Assembly: GCA_963788965.1 (NCBI GenBank)
Contig: CAWBIK010000006.1
Location: 2,046,001-2,110,000, forward strand
From: QHXQ01 sp963788965
GTDB lineage: Bacteria; Acidobacteriota; Blastocatellia; Pyrinomonadales; Pyrinomonadaceae
DNA length: 64,000 bases
Reading direction: 5' to 3'
This document shows positions 28,262 to 38,165 of the stretch, piece after piece; position 1 is the stretch's first letter, and each line of letters begins with the position of its first letter. Made by a program: the position numbers and the translations under genes. The notes below the pieces were generated by a model, which made no database searches, had not been told where the DNA came from, and was given only the letters and a program-made list of their open reading frames with translations.

Positions 28262-29971
28262 GTGCCGGACGCCTCTGTGCCACTTGCTGCGCTGCCCCTG
28301 CGCCGTCGCGCGCGTCTGCTTGCGCTCACGCGCGCGGTCGCGCCCACACGCGCCGCGCTCGCCGCCGCAATCACGTCTGCGTGCTTACTCGTCCTCGCCT
28401 TTCCCGACTTCGATCTCTGGCCGCTCGCGTGGGTCGCAATCGCGCCGCTGCTCGTAGCCATTGCCCGCCGGCCGCGCGCCGCCGAAAGCTTCGTGCTCGG
28501 TTGGACGACGGGCGCGCTGTTCTTCTACGGCTCGTGCTGGTGGCTCACACATTCGATGATCAACTACGGCGGCGTGCCGGCGGTCGTCGCCTTCCCGCTG
28601 CTCGTGCCGGGCGCGTTGATCCTCGGACTATTCCCCGCGTTGTTTGCGACCGTGCTGGCGCGTCTGTGCGCACGCTTGGGTGCGCGTGCATTGTTCGCCG
28701 CGCCGTTCATCTGGGTCGCGTGCGAGTGGGCCCGCCTCGGCACGACCGGGCAACTGTGGAACGCCGTTGCCTACTCGCAAGCTTATCAACCCGCACTCAT
28801 ACAGACCGCGCGTTGGGGCGGCGTCTATGCCGTCGGCTGTTTGATCTTAACGACGAATGCGGCGCTCGCTTACGCACTGCTGCGACGTGAAGCACGACAC
28901 GTTGCGCTCGCGCTGCTTGTCGTCGCCTGCGCCGCACTCATCATCGCGCTGTCGTTGTGGACCAGCACACGCGCGCCGCTTAACGACAACATGATGCGAC
29001 CGAGCGCGGTCGTCGTCGCCGTGCAGCCGAACGTGCCGGTCAACTTCGACCGTGCGCCTGAAGAGACGGCCACGCTCATCACACGCCATCTTTCATTAAG
29101 CGCCGACGCCTTGCAGGCATGGGACGCGACGCACATGCGCGCGGCAGCGCATGATCGCGCTGACGTGACACAGGCAGACATTGATCAAGCAGGACGCACA
29201 ATGCAACGCGTCGTCGTCTGGCCCGAGTCGCCGATGAACTTCGCTTACACGCGCGACACGGAGTTTCGTGAACTGGTCGGCGAGTTCGCGCGCACACAGC
29301 ATACGGCTGTCATCTTCAACTCGCTTGAGCCTGCGCCCGCTGGCGGCGCGTACAATTCGGCGGTCATGGTGGACGAGGCGGGCCGGGTCGTCGCGCAGTA
29401 TGATAAGATTCGCCTGCTGCCGTTTGGCGAGTACGTGCCGCTGCCGCGCTGGTTTCCGGGCGCATGGCTGTTGAGCGGTCTGGTCGGCGACTTCACGCCG
29501 GGCACGAAATACCCGTTGCTGCCGTTAGGGTCGTCAACGCGGGCCGGCGTCTTTATCTGTTTCGAGTCGGCGTTCCCTGAGATCGCGCGCACGTTCGCGC
29601 ACGCGGGCGCGGATGTTTTAATCAACATCTCGAACGACGGCTACTTGGGCCGCACGCCCGTGCTGCGACAGCACATGGCAAACGCCATCTTCCGCGCCGT
29701 TGAAAACGAGCGCCCAGTCTTGCGCGTGACGAACACGGGCATCAGCGCCTACATCACGCCGCACGGCGCGGTGCAAGACGCGACCGACGCCTTCGCGCCC
29801 GCCGTGCGTACATGGCCGGTGACAGGCGCGACGAGCGGGCAAACTTTTTACACGCGCCACGGCGATCTGTTCGTCGCCTTGTGCGCTATCGTTAGTAGCT
29901 TGTTGTTTGTTAGTTGTGAGTGGTCAATCGTCCGTCGGGCCGTGACACGAAAGCGCGCGGTTGCGACGTAA
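28262..29971 (+). CDS. lnt: Apolipoprotein N-acyltransferase
   Basis: Inner-membrane enzyme that adds the third acyl chain to lipoproteins. The N-terminal half has about six to eight transmembrane segments (for example LVLAFPDFDLWPLAWVAIAPLL, LVLGWTTGALFFYGSCWWLTH). A periplasmic nitrilase domain follows, with the catalytic Glu in VVWPESP (about residue 320), Lys in YDKIRLLPFGEYVPL and Cys in VFICFESAFPE. A C-terminal transmembrane helix ends the protein. 569 residues, a usual size. GTG start at 28262. An intact lnt indicates a diderm envelope. Confidence 0.95.
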   Translation: MPDASVPLAALPLRRRARLLALTRAVAPTRAALAAAITSACLLVLAFPDFDLWPLAWVAIAPLLVAIARRPRAAESFVLGWTTGALFFYGSCWWLTHSMINYGGVPAVVAFPLLVPGALILGLFPALFATVLARLCARLGARALFAAPFIWVACEWARLGTTGQLWNAVAYSQAYQPALIQTARWGGVYAVGCLILTTNAALAYALLRREARHVALALLVVACAALIIALSLWTSTRAPLNDNMMRPSAVVVAVQPNVPVNFDRAPEETATLITRHLSLSADALQAWDATHMRAAAHDRADVTQADIDQAGRTMQRVVVWPESPMNFAYTRDTEFRELVGEFARTQHTAVIFNSLEPAPAGGAYNSAVMVDEAGRVVAQYDKIRLLPFGEYVPLPRWFPGAWLLSGLVGDFTPGTKYPLLPLGSSTRAGVFICFESAFPEIARTFAHAGADVLINISNDGYLGRTPVLRQHMANAIFRAVENERPVLRVTNTGISAYITPHGAVQDATDAFAPAVRTWPVTGATSGQTFYTRHGDLFVALCAIVSSLLFVSCEWSIVRRAVTRKRAVAT

Positions 29972-30022
29972 CGCGCATAACTGCTCACGGCTGATAGACC
30001 AACGACAATCTTTGGAGGTTTA

Positions 30023-31133
30023 ATGATCGAGACTTTATCACTACAAGATTTGCGCGCGAGTTTTGACGACTTGCGCACGCGCGTCGAGCAACTCGGGAGG
30101 TTTCTTTGATGTCGCAGCGAAGCAGGCCGAGTTAGCGAGCATCGAAGCGCAGGCATCCGCGCCCGACTTCTGGCAGGATCAGGAAGCCGCGCAGCAGTTG
30201 TTGCAGCAGCGCAGCCGCGTCGAGAAAGTTGTCAACCGGCAGCAACAGTTCGAGTCTGAAATAGCGGACGCAGGCGTACTCTTTGAATTTGCCGAAGAAG
30301 ACGAAGCGAGTCTCAAAGAACTGCGCGCGCTCCTCGAACGACTAGAGCACGAAGTCGCAGAGGCCGAGACGGAGATGCTCCTATCCGGCGAGCACGACGT
30401 TCGCAACGCCATCTGCACGATCCATCCCGGCGCGGGCGGCACGGAGTCGCAGGACTGGGCCGAGATGCTTTTGCGCATGTACCTGAAATGGGCTGAGCGG
30501 CGCGGCTTCAAGACCGAAGTGCTCGAATACCAACCGGGCGAAGAGGCGGGCCTCAAGAGCGTCACGTTCCGCGTCGAAGGCGAATATGCTTATGGGCTAC
30601 TGGCGGCCGAAGCGGGCGTGCATCGCCTCGTGCGTATCTCGCCGTTTGATCAAGCGGCGCGGCGGCACACATCGTTCGCGTCTTTGTTCGTCTCGCCCGA
30701 ACTTGACGAGAACATCGAGGTCGAGATCAACGAGAAGGACTTGCGCGTGGACACCTATCGCTCGACGGGCGCGGGCGGGCAGCACATCAACACGACCGAC
30801 TCGGCCGTGCGTATCACGCACATGCCCACGGGCATCGTCGTCGCGTGCCAGAACCAACGCTCGCAACACCAGAACCGCGCGGTCGCAATGCAAGTCTTGC
30901 GCTCGCGTCTTTACGAGTTGGAATTAGAGAAGCGCCGGGCCGAGACGGCCGCGCTCGAAGCGAATAAGGCCGATATCTCCTTCGGCTCGCAGATCAGGAA
31001 CTACGTGCTCGCGCCTTATCGACTGGTCAAAGACGCGCGCACCAAACTTGAACGCGGCGACGTGGACTCTGTGCTCGCCGGTGACATCGACGACTTTATC
31101 AAGGCGTACCTGCTCGCGCGGCGCGCGGCGTAA
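30023..31133 (+). CDS. prfB: Peptide chain release factor 2, with programmed +1 frameshift
   Basis: Recognises UGA/UAA and triggers peptide release. The short first frame (MIETLSLQDLRASFDDLRTRVEQLGRFL) ends at UGA 30107-30109. The second frame continues as DVAAKQAELASIEAQASAPDFWQD and carries the GGQ motif (STGAGGQHINTTDSAVRITH) and the RF2 signature near PGEEAGLKSVTFRVEGEYAYG. ATG at 30023 has TTTGGAGG seven bases upstream. Total about 369 aa, as usual. Expression is autoregulated through the frameshift. Confidence 0.96.
30096..30110 (+). promoter_or_regulatory. prfB programmed frameshift site
   Basis: GGGAGG followed by TTT CTT TGA T. It has the three classical parts: an internal Shine-Dalgarno-like GGGAGG just upstream, the slippery CUU and the UGA stop, where slow termination allows a +1 slip onto UUG/GAU. 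The usual sequence is AGGGGGTATCTTTGAC. Confidence 0.93.
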
Positions 31134-31139
31134 AGGTTA

Positions 31140-31200
31140 GTTATTCGATCTTGGTACTTGGTTATGAGGAACAAATAACCAAGCACCAAGATCGAATAAC
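31140..31200. repeat. Strong hairpin between prfB and ftsK
   Basis: GTTATTCGATCTTGGTACTT is continued by GGTTAT on the left arm, and pairs with ATAACCAAGCACCAAGATCG continued by AATAAC on the right; about 25 of 26 positions pair. Likely a terminator; the arms contain a CTTGGT direct repeat. Confidence 0.85.
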
Positions 31201-31226
31201 AACTCCGCAGTCTGAGGGACTGTTCT

Positions 31227-33890
31227 ATGGCCACCACACAGACGGACACGCGAGCGCGGGGCAGCGCGCCGCGCAACACGCGGCTTAACGAGATCGTCGC
31301 TATCGCGCTCGCCGCGTTTGGCGCGTTGCTTTTGTTGTGCCTCGTCTTCTTCAACCCGAACGACAACTCGTTGAACTCGACCGGCGCGACGACCACGCAC
31401 AACCTCGTCGGCCCGGTCGGCGCATACGTCTCCGATGCGCTGTTGCAAACGTTCGGGCTGGCCGCCTACCTGTTGCCGCTGCTGCTGTTCATCCTCGCAT
31501 GGCGACGTTTCCGCACGCGTAGTTTGCACGCGCCGTTGCTGCGCGTCGCCGGCCTCGTCATCGTCTTGCTCGGCGCGTCGGCGTTGCTGGCGCTGTTTAG
31601 TATCCCGCTGCTGTTCGACGGTCGCGTGCGGGCGGGCGGCGCGCTGGGCACGCTCGTCGGCGGCACGCTGGCGAGCGCCTTGAACACCGTCGGCGCGGCC
31701 ATCCTGCTCGTCGCATTGCTGACGACCGGCTTACTGCTGGCGACGAACTTCTCCTTTGCCCGCGCCTTCGACCGCATCGCCGCGCTGTTCGGCGACCGCT
31801 TCGCACTCTTCCATCAATTGCCCGAACGCTTCCGCGCTTGGCGCACCGAACGCCGCGCGCACGCCGAGCAACGCGCCGCCGAACGCGATGCGGCTCGCGC
31901 CGAGCGTGATGCTGAACGCGAGGCCGAACGCGCCGCCGCGCAAGTCGAACGCAGCAAGACGCTCGCCAATCGCGTCGAAGATTTCATGCGCGCGACCGAC
32001 ACGACGACAGATGAGCCGGCCTCGTCGGCCATACGTCGCTCTGCGTCGGCGGCCGAAGAGTCGCCCGCACAACCCGTCGTGCGCGCGGACACAGGCGCAG
32101 CGTTCATCGATGCGCCGCTGCTTGACGACGAGGACGAACACGGCGAAGTGCGACCACTGAACGGCCGCGCCGCGCGTAATGGTGCGGCCTCGAAGAACGG
32201 CGCGCAGGCGAACGGCGCGGCGGCTCGTACCACACGCCGCACCGGCGAAGATGCGCCGGCCGACGAGTTGCCCGATCAAACTGCGGCCGAGATCGAAGAG
32301 ATGGTGGCGACCGCCTCAGTTGTACGCACGGAGTTGGTGGACGAGAACGCGCACGCGGCGCAGACCGACAAGGCCGCGCGCGCCGCACGTCGCGCCGAAC
32401 AGCATGCGGCGGCGATGAGCAACTACCAGATGCCGCCGGTCGAATTTTTGAACGCCGCGCCGCCGCGCCACGAACAGGCCGACGAAGAGTTGCGCAGCCT
32501 CGCCACGCGCGTCGCCGAGAAGTGTAAAGAGTTCAACGTGACGGGGCGCATCGAATACATCTGCCCCGGCCCCGTTGTCACGACCTACGAGTTCAAGCCT
32601 GATCCCGGCGTCAAGTATTCGCGAGTCACGGGTCTGGTTGACGATCTCTGTCTGGCTTTGAAGGCCGAGTCGATCCGCATTGACCGCGTGCCGGGCAAGG
32701 CGCACGTCGGCATCGAAGTGCCGAACCAGCGGCGCGACAACATCATGCTGCGCGAGGTTATCGAATCGCGCCACTTTCAAGAGTCGCCCTCGAAGCTCAC
32801 GCTCGCATTGGGCAAGACGATTGACGGCCTAAATTACGTCGCCGATCTGGCGCGTATGCCGCACCTCTTGATCGCGGGTGCAACCGGCACGGGCAAGTCT
32901 GTCTGCTTGAACTCGCTCGTCGTGTCGATCATCTACAAGGCGCGTCCCGACGAAGTTAAGTTCATCATGATCGACCCGAAGCGTTTGGAGTTGGGCCTCT
33001 ATGCCGACATCCCGCATCTGGCGTCGCCGATCATCACCGAGCCGAAGCGCGCGGCCTATGCGTTGAAGTGGGCGGTCGCGGAGATGGAGCGGCGCTACAA
33101 GCAACTCGCGCAATGGGGCGTGCGCAACATCGACAGTTACAATCAAGAAGGCGCGCGCCGCAATCTCGTCGAAGACTATGACGACGCAGGGCGACCGTGG
33201 CAGACGTTGCCCTATCTCATCATCATCATTGACGAGTTGGCCGATCTGATGATGGTGTCCGGGCACGAGGTCGAAGAAGCGATCACACGTCTCGCGCAGA
33301 TGGCGCGCGCCGTCGGCATCCATCTAGTGCTGGCCACGCAGCGCCCGTCCGTCGATGTGATCACCGGCTTGATTAAAGCAAACTTCCCGTCGCGCATCGC
33401 CTTTCGCGTCTCGTCGAAAGTTGACTCGCGCACGATCATCGACGCGAACGGCGCGGAGCAACTACTCGGTCGCGGCGACATGCTGTTTCTACCGCCGGGC
33501 ACATCGCGGCTTGTGCGCGTCCACGGCGCATACGTAGACGAGTCGGAGATCGGGCGCATCGTCGCACACGTCAAGGCGCAGGGCATGCCCGTCTATGACG
33601 AGACGATCACGCAGACTGAAGACGAAGCGGCGGGCAATGATGGAACGGGCGGCGAGCGCGACGAGGTGTTCGAGCAAGCCTTGCGCATCTGCGTCGAGAT
33701 GAAGCGCGCGTCCACGTCCGTCTTGCAACGTCGCCTGCGCATCGGCTACGGCCGCGCCGCCGCCATCCTCGACGGCATGGAGCGCGAAGGCTTCATCGGC
33801 CCCGCCGACGGCGCACGCCCACGCCAAATCCTCGGTCGCGCCTACGAAACGGTCGGGCATTGGGAAGAACAAGAGCGCGCCGAAAGCTGA
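31227..33890 (+). CDS. ftsK: DNA translocase FtsK/SpoIIIE
   Basis: Septal motor that pumps chromosome dimers at division. The N-terminus has four transmembrane segments (residues about 20-175), then an Ala/Arg/Glu-rich linker. The RecA-like motor has Walker A GATGTGKSVCLN at about 549 and Walker B LPYLIIIIDELADLMM at about 660. The C-terminal winged-helix gamma domain is present (QALRICVEMKRASTSVLQRRLRIGYGRAAAILDGMEREG), which reads KOPS sequences. 887 residues, typical. ATG at 31227 with GTCTGAGGGA upstream. Confidence 0.96.
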   Translation: MATTQTDTRARGSAPRNTRLNEIVAIALAAFGALLLLCLVFFNPNDNSLNSTGATTTHNLVGPVGAYVSDALLQTFGLAAYLLPLLLFILAWRRFRTRSLHAPLLRVAGLVIVLLGASALLALFSIPLLFDGRVRAGGALGTLVGGTLASALNTVGAAILLVALLTTGLLLATNFSFARAFDRIAALFGDRFALFHQLPERFRAWRTERRAHAEQRAAERDAARAERDAEREAERAAAQVERSKTLANRVEDFMRATDTTTDEPASSAIRRSASAAEESPAQPVVRADTGAAFIDAPLLDDEDEHGEVRPLNGRAARNGAASKNGAQANGAAARTTRRTGEDAPADELPDQTAAEIEEMVATASVVRTELVDENAHAAQTDKAARAARRAEQHAAAMSNYQMPPVEFLNAAPPRHEQADEELRSLATRVAEKCKEFNVTGRIEYICPGPVVTTYEFKPDPGVKYSRVTGLVDDLCLALKAESIRIDRVPGKAHVGIEVPNQRRDNIMLREVIESRHFQESPSKLTLALGKTIDGLNYVADLARMPHLLIAGATGTGKSVCLNSLVVSIIYKARPDEVKFIMIDPKRLELGLYADIPHLASPIITEPKRAAYALKWAVAEMERRYKQLAQWGVRNIDSYNQEGARRNLVEDYDDAGRPWQTLPYLIIIIDELADLMMVSGHEVEEAITRLAQMARAVGIHLVLATQRPSVDVITGLIKANFPSRIAFRVSSKVDSRTIIDANGAEQLLGRGDMLFLPPGTSRLVRVHGAYVDESEIGRIVAHVKAQGMPVYDETITQTEDEAAGNDGTGGERDEVFEQALRICVEMKRASTSVLQRRLRIGYGRAAAILDGMEREGFIGPADGARPRQILGRAYETVGHWEEQERAES

Positions 33891-34031
33891 TGCAGCCAGC
33901 GGCCGATGCTTGGTGCTTTCTGCTTGATAACAGCGTTCGCGTCAACTGCTAAATTTTTGCAACTACCAAAGCAGAATCAACCAATCTCAGCTAACCAGTC
34001 ATCGAGATTTCAACAAACAATTTCGTCAAAC

Positions 34032-34066
34032 TTTTCCACAGCTTCTGTGGAAAAGCCTGTGGAAAA
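34032..34066. promoter_or_regulatory. Cluster of three DnaA-box-like 9-mers
   Basis: TTTTCCACA at 34032-34040 (plus) and at 34046-34054 and 34058-34066 (minus, TGTGGAAAA). The first two form a perfect 10-bp inverted repeat with a 3-nt CTT loop, so the site could also be the ftsK terminator. It lies in an AT-rich 245-bp gap between ftsK and the ComEA-like gene. One base off the TTATCCACA consensus in each copy. Confidence 0.5.
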
Positions 34067-34135
34067 CGCGCCGTTTGGCGTTACAAGTTTCTGAAAAATT
34101 TAGACTTCTAGCATTTTGCACACGCGCGCGGCAAA

Positions 34136-34528
34136 ATGTCGCAAACCCTTTCCAAGTCAAGCCGCTCTCAGCATTTAACGTGCCTGCGCGGGCGCGTGCA
34201 TGCGTGCCTGTGCGTCGCTTTCTGCCTCGCATTAGCCTGTGCGAGCGCAGCTTGCGTCAAGTTGCCACGCCATGCGCGCGGGCCAGTAGCAGCCGTGTCA
34301 GTTGCGACCGGGCAACTTGCGCCGAACGGCCCGGCCGCGATCAACATCAACAGCGCAACACAGACTGAACTCGAACAACTGCCGGGCATCGGCCCCGGCC
34401 TCGCCGCGCGTATCGTCGCGCACCGCGCACGCTACGGCCCCTTCCGGCGCAGCGAACATCTACTCATCGTGCGCGGCATCAGCGAGCGCCGCTTCGCGCA
34501 ACTACGCTCGCTCGTCAGCGTGCAATGA
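34136..34528 (+). CDS. ComEA-like helix-hairpin-helix protein, probable lipoprotein
   Basis: 130 residues. A hydrophobic N-terminal segment ends in a lipobox-like sequence (LALACASAAC, Cys about residue 41), so the mature protein would be membrane-tethered. The C-terminal HhH domain (INSATQTELEQLPGIGPGLAARIVAHRARYGPFRRSEHLLIVRGISERRFAQL) matches the ComEA family, which binds incoming DNA in transformation. comEC lies 500 bp away on the other strand, supporting a competence role. The exact start is not certain; an in-frame GTG exists further in. Confidence 0.82.
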   Translation: MSQTLSKSSRSQHLTCLRGRVHACLCVAFCLALACASAACVKLPRHARGPVAAVSVATGQLAPNGPAAININSATQTELEQLPGIGPGLAARIVAHRARYGPFRRSEHLLIVRGISERRFAQLRSLVSVQ

Positions 34529-34543
34529 ACTGCCTTTGACCGC

Positions 34544-34912
34544 TCACCGCCCGTAGTCGTCGCTGAAGCGCACGATGTCGTCTTCGCCGAGATAGTCGCC
34601 GCGTTGTATTTCGATGAAGATGAGCAGGTCGGGGCCGGGGTTGGCGACGCGATGGCGCGCACCGATCTCTATGTCCACGGTTTCGCCGACGCGCACGGTG
34701 CGCTCCGCGTCGTCAAGCGTCACGCGGGCCACGCCTTGCACGACCATCCAATGCTCCGCGCGCCGCGCGTGCTGCTGGTAACTCAGACGTTGACCGGGCA
34801 GCACCTCGATCCGCTTGACCTTGTAGCCTGCGCCTTCGTCCAACACCGTGAACGAACCCCACGGTCGCTGATCGAAGCGCGGCGAAACATCTACCGTTTT
34901 CTCTTCTGGCAA
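34544..34912 (-). CDS. Mannose-6-phosphate isomerase-type cupin
   Basis: About 122 residues from the TTG at 34912. Conserved start VSPRFDQRPWGSFTVLDEGAGYKVKRIEVLPGQRLSYQQHARRAEHWMVVQGVARV, as in the C-terminal domain of bifunctional ManC/ManA proteins. It may isomerise or bind sugar phosphates or nucleotide sugars. The open frame reaches 35176, inside comEC, but the upstream part shows no homology-like sequence. GAGGGG lies about 10 nt before the TTG. Convergent with the ComEA-like gene and downstream of comEC. Confidence 0.78.
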   Translation of the reverse strand: MPEEKTVDVSPRFDQRPWGSFTVLDEGAGYKVKRIEVLPGQRLSYQQHARRAEHWMVVQGVARVTLDDAERTVRVGETVDIEIGARHRVANPGPDLLIFIEIQRGDYLGEDDIVRFSDDYGR

Positions 34913-35036
34913 ACGCTTACAGCCCCTCGCTCTCTTAAAAGTTATGCGCCCCGGCCCAAACGCTTCGACCTTCACGCGCGCCAAGCAATATAGCTGTTGT
35001 CGCGTCGCTGCTTCAACAACGTAGCCGGCAATACTT

Positions 35037-37928
35037 TCATTCGTCGCCGCGCGTGCGCTCATCGTGCGCGTAAGTCTCGACGCGTAGATCGTGCCCGTCG
35101 GTGCTAACTGTGATCGTGCCGTGCCGGCCGGTCTGCAACACGGTCGTGCCCTGTGCGCGCCAACGCGCGACGACATTCACGTCCGGATGCCCGAATGGCG
35201 ACGCGCGCCCGACCGAGATGATCGCAAGCTGTGGTCGTGTCGCGGCGACGAACGCGCCGGTCGAAGAGGTACGACTGCCGTGATGCGCCACCTTGATCAC
35301 GTCGCAGTGCAAGTCTTCATTCGCGCGTAACAGCGCCGCTTCGGCGCGGCTCTCTATGTCGCCGGTCAACATGAAGACGCGCGTGCCATAGCGCAGGCGC
35401 AGCACGAGCGAATCGTCGTTGCCCGACGACGCGGCTATGTTCGCGTCCGCTGATGGCCAGAGCACTTCGACTGTGACCGCATCGAAGCGCAGACGCGCGC
35501 CGCGGCCGAGCAGATAGACGGGCGTGCCCTCTTGGCGCAAGGTCGCGGCGAGTTGCGCGTACTCGTCTGTGTAGGCCGGCGCGCGTGCGACGAACGCGGC
35601 CCGCGCGTTGAAGTTGCGCGCCACGTCGTTCAACCCTTCCATGTGATCCGCGTGCGCGTGTGTCGCCAACACGTAATCAACGCGCGCCAGCCCGCGCCAC
35701 CACAAGTACTCCGAGACGACAGCATCGCCGATGCCGCGCGCATCACGCGCGAAGTCCACCCGTTCAGACGCGAAGGTGTCGTCTGCTTCATCCGATGTAG
35801 ACTGCGCGGCCGCGTTCTCATCATCGGCGGCCGTGCGGCGCTGTTCGTCAGTACGCGTGCGCCGGTCGAAGTTTGCTCGCCCGCCCGCGTCAACCAGTAG
35901 GGTTGTGCCGTCGGGCAGCGTGACGAGCGCGGCGTCGCCTTGCCCCACGTCGAGGAAGTCCACGCGCAGTCGTCCGTCCGCGCGCCCTGTGCTGAACGGG
36001 TGCGCGACGACGATGCAAAGCAGCGCGACGAACGCGAGACTTGTTAACGTTAACCGGCGTGCGTTGATGAAATAGTCGCTGATCGGGATCGTCAGCCGAT
36101 CACTTGTTGTTGCTGATAGGTGATCGTCCGTGGCACGCGTAGTTGGTGGCGCAAGCGGTTGCCAGTGCGCGAGTGCGACGATTAAACCGGCGAGCGGCAC
36201 ATAGTAGAGCGCGTAGAGCATCGCCGCCCAACCGTGATACGCGGGCAGGCGCACGGAGGCGATGTGCGCGCGCGCAAACGGATCGACGCTGTGCAGCATC
36301 AGCCAGTTGAGCCATTCGCCCAACCAGACAAGCGGCAGCGCAAGTTGCATGCTCACGCATGAGAGCGCGAGCGCCACAAGCGCCACGAGCGCCAGCGCCG
36401 CCAGCAGTGCGCCGACGAAGACGTTGAGCAGCAGCGAGGCCACGCTCAAACGATGGAAGTAGATGACGAGCAGCGGCAGCAGGCAGACTTGCACTGCTGC
36501 GGAGATGACCACCGCCGCGCACACATGACGCAACAACCCTTGCACGCGCCAGTGTTCCAGCTTTGCTGCCGCCGGACATTTGAAGAGTCTGTAGCTATAG
36601 ACCGTGCGCGCCGTCTCGCGCTGCCAAACACGCTCGCGCCAGTAAAGCGTCTCGCCGAGCGTGCGAAACCAGCGCGGGCATGCGGGCGGGTGCGGCGTCG
36701 CGCGCGTCGGCCGCCACGCGCCGACCGCGCGCGCGCGTTCAAGTAAAGGCCAACCAAGCACGACGATGCCAAGCACAGACATGAAGGTCAACTGGAACGA
36801 CGGATCGAACAGATCGACGGGTCGCCACACGAGCAGTGTCAGCGCCGTCGCACCGAGCGTGTTGAGTGAAGTCGCGCGCCGGCCCACGAGCGGCGCAAGC
36901 GCCATCAGCGTAAACATCAGCGCCGCGCGCACGACCGAGGCTTCTGCCCCGACCGCCACCGCGTAAGCCCACAGCAGTAAGACGGTCAACGCAAACTGCC
37001 ACACGCGCCGCTTCGTCAACCGTCGCAGCACGACGAACGCGAGCCAGCCGATGAAGCTGATATGCAACCCGCTGATGACCAGCACGTGAAACGTCCCGCC
37101 CGCGCGGAAGCGTTCGGCCGTCGCGCGCGATAAGCCATGCCGGTTGCCCAATAGCGCCGCCTGCAACACGCCCGCAGTCTCCGGCGCGAATAACTCCGCG
37201 AGCCGCGCACGCAACGCTTCGCGCCAACCGTCCAACCACACGAGCGGCACAAACACACGCTCGTCATCCAACCGCTCGACCAGCAGCGGACTCTTCACGA
37301 CACCCGTTGCCGCGAACCCACGCCGCGCCAGATACTCCGGCAACGAACTCCCACCCGGATTGCGAAACTCCGCATCACGCTCAAGTCGCACCAGCACACG
37401 CAAGCGCGCGCCCCGTCTCAATTCCAACGCCTCATACGCCGCCCGCGCACTTGCCTCGCGCGTCGGTGCAAACAACTCAACCATACCCGTCGCCGCAACC
37501 TCGCCCACCGCTACCGTCTCAGCCGCCTTGTAACCCACTCGTTCAACGCGCAACGTCAAATACAACCCATCCGGCGCAACCTCCGGCCCACGCGCCAACA
37601 CGCCCGTCACCTCCACTGGCACGCCCGACTCAATGCGCCCAGACTCATAGAAACGCCCCAGACTATCAAGTCTAACGCTGCCCTGCTCGACCACCGCAAC
37701 CAACGCGCCCACGCACACGAACGCGCCAAGCACGAAGACTGTTGTGTGCGTTAGTTTTTGCTTGACGAAGCTGAACAGAGCCAGCGTGAAATAGCACGCT
37801 CCGCACGCGAGCAGCAGACGCAACGATAAAGTAATTGCGTGCGCGACCGAGATGCCGGCCGCAAACGCAAGCGCCAACAGCGTGAGCGGCTGACGGCTAA
37901 AGACCGACCGTTGAACGTCTGCGCGCAT
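35037..37928 (-). CDS. comEC: ComEC/Rec2 DNA-uptake channel with metallo-beta-lactamase domain
   Basis: 963 residues. An N-terminal membrane region and OB-like DUF4131 part (residues about 60-230) is followed by the competence domain with about eight transmembrane helices (AALLGNRHGLSRATAERFRAGGTFHVLVISGLHISFIGW is the family hallmark). A C-terminal beta-lactamase fold has the metal motif THAHADHMEG near residue 760 and the partner histidine in KVAHHGSRTS. It transports single-stranded DNA and may degrade the other strand. The reading frame is intact. Its 5' end lies about 50 bp from the left edge of the mobile island, so its promoter may now be in or near the element. Confidence 0.94.
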   Translation of the reverse strand: MRADVQRSVFSRQPLTLLALAFAAGISVAHAITLSLRLLLACGACYFTLALFSFVKQKLTHTTVFVLGAFVCVGALVAVVEQGSVRLDSLGRFYESGRIESGVPVEVTGVLARGPEVAPDGLYLTLRVERVGYKAAETVAVGEVAATGMVELFAPTREASARAAYEALELRRGARLRVLVRLERDAEFRNPGGSSLPEYLARRGFAATGVVKSPLLVERLDDERVFVPLVWLDGWREALRARLAELFAPETAGVLQAALLGNRHGLSRATAERFRAGGTFHVLVISGLHISFIGWLAFVVLRRLTKRRVWQFALTVLLLWAYAVAVGAEASVVRAALMFTLMALAPLVGRRATSLNTLGATALTLLVWRPVDLFDPSFQLTFMSVLGIVVLGWPLLERARAVGAWRPTRATPHPPACPRWFRTLGETLYWRERVWQRETARTVYSYRLFKCPAAAKLEHWRVQGLLRHVCAAVVISAAVQVCLLPLLVIYFHRLSVASLLLNVFVGALLAALALVALVALALSCVSMQLALPLVWLGEWLNWLMLHSVDPFARAHIASVRLPAYHGWAAMLYALYYVPLAGLIVALAHWQPLAPPTTRATDDHLSATTSDRLTIPISDYFINARRLTLTSLAFVALLCIVVAHPFSTGRADGRLRVDFLDVGQGDAALVTLPDGTTLLVDAGGRANFDRRTRTDEQRRTAADDENAAAQSTSDEADDTFASERVDFARDARGIGDAVVSEYLWWRGLARVDYVLATHAHADHMEGLNDVARNFNARAAFVARAPAYTDEYAQLAATLRQEGTPVYLLGRGARLRFDAVTVEVLWPSADANIAASSGNDDSLVLRLRYGTRVFMLTGDIESRAEAALLRANEDLHCDVIKVAHHGSRTSSTGAFVAATRPQLAIISVGRASPFGHPDVNVVARWRAQGTTVLQTGRHGTITVSTDGHDLRVETYAHDERTRGDE

Positions 37929-37989
37929 GAGTTGGTTTATTAAGTTCGAACTGTAACTGAATCTTTACTGGTCGCCGATTTCCGAAAAC

Positions 37990-38105
37990 CCAGAAGTCGT
38001 TGCGAATAAGTGCCACAAAACCAACTTTCTTACCAGAACCTACCGCGAACCAATCCAGAAGTGCATGCAAGAGCTTTGGAAATTACCAAAAGCCGTTGCG
38101 ACAAT
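37990..38105 (+). repeat. Left-end array of transposase-binding-like repeats
   Basis: At least three and probably four direct copies: CCAGAAGTCGTTGCGAATAA (37990-38009), a weak CCAGAACCTACCGCGAACC (near 38033-38051), CCAGAAGTGCATGCAAGAG (near 38055) and CCAAAAGCCGTTGCGACAA (near 38086). Consensus CCARAAGTCGTTGCGAAT. The layout resembles TnsB site arrays. Confidence 0.65.
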
Positions 38106-38165
38106 TTACTCACTATGCGGCTCTCAAACTGTCTATGAGGGTTAGACATAGTGACCTGCACCCAA

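Noticed and set aside
34032..34066. Chromosomal origin
   Set aside because: Only three imperfect boxes and no dnaA, dnaN, gidA or DNA-unwinding element beside them.
33906..34094. 62-codon plus-strand frame between ftsK and the ComEA-like gene
   Set aside because: Ser/Gln-rich composition from AT-rich non-coding DNA, overlaps the DnaA-like boxes and has no RBS.
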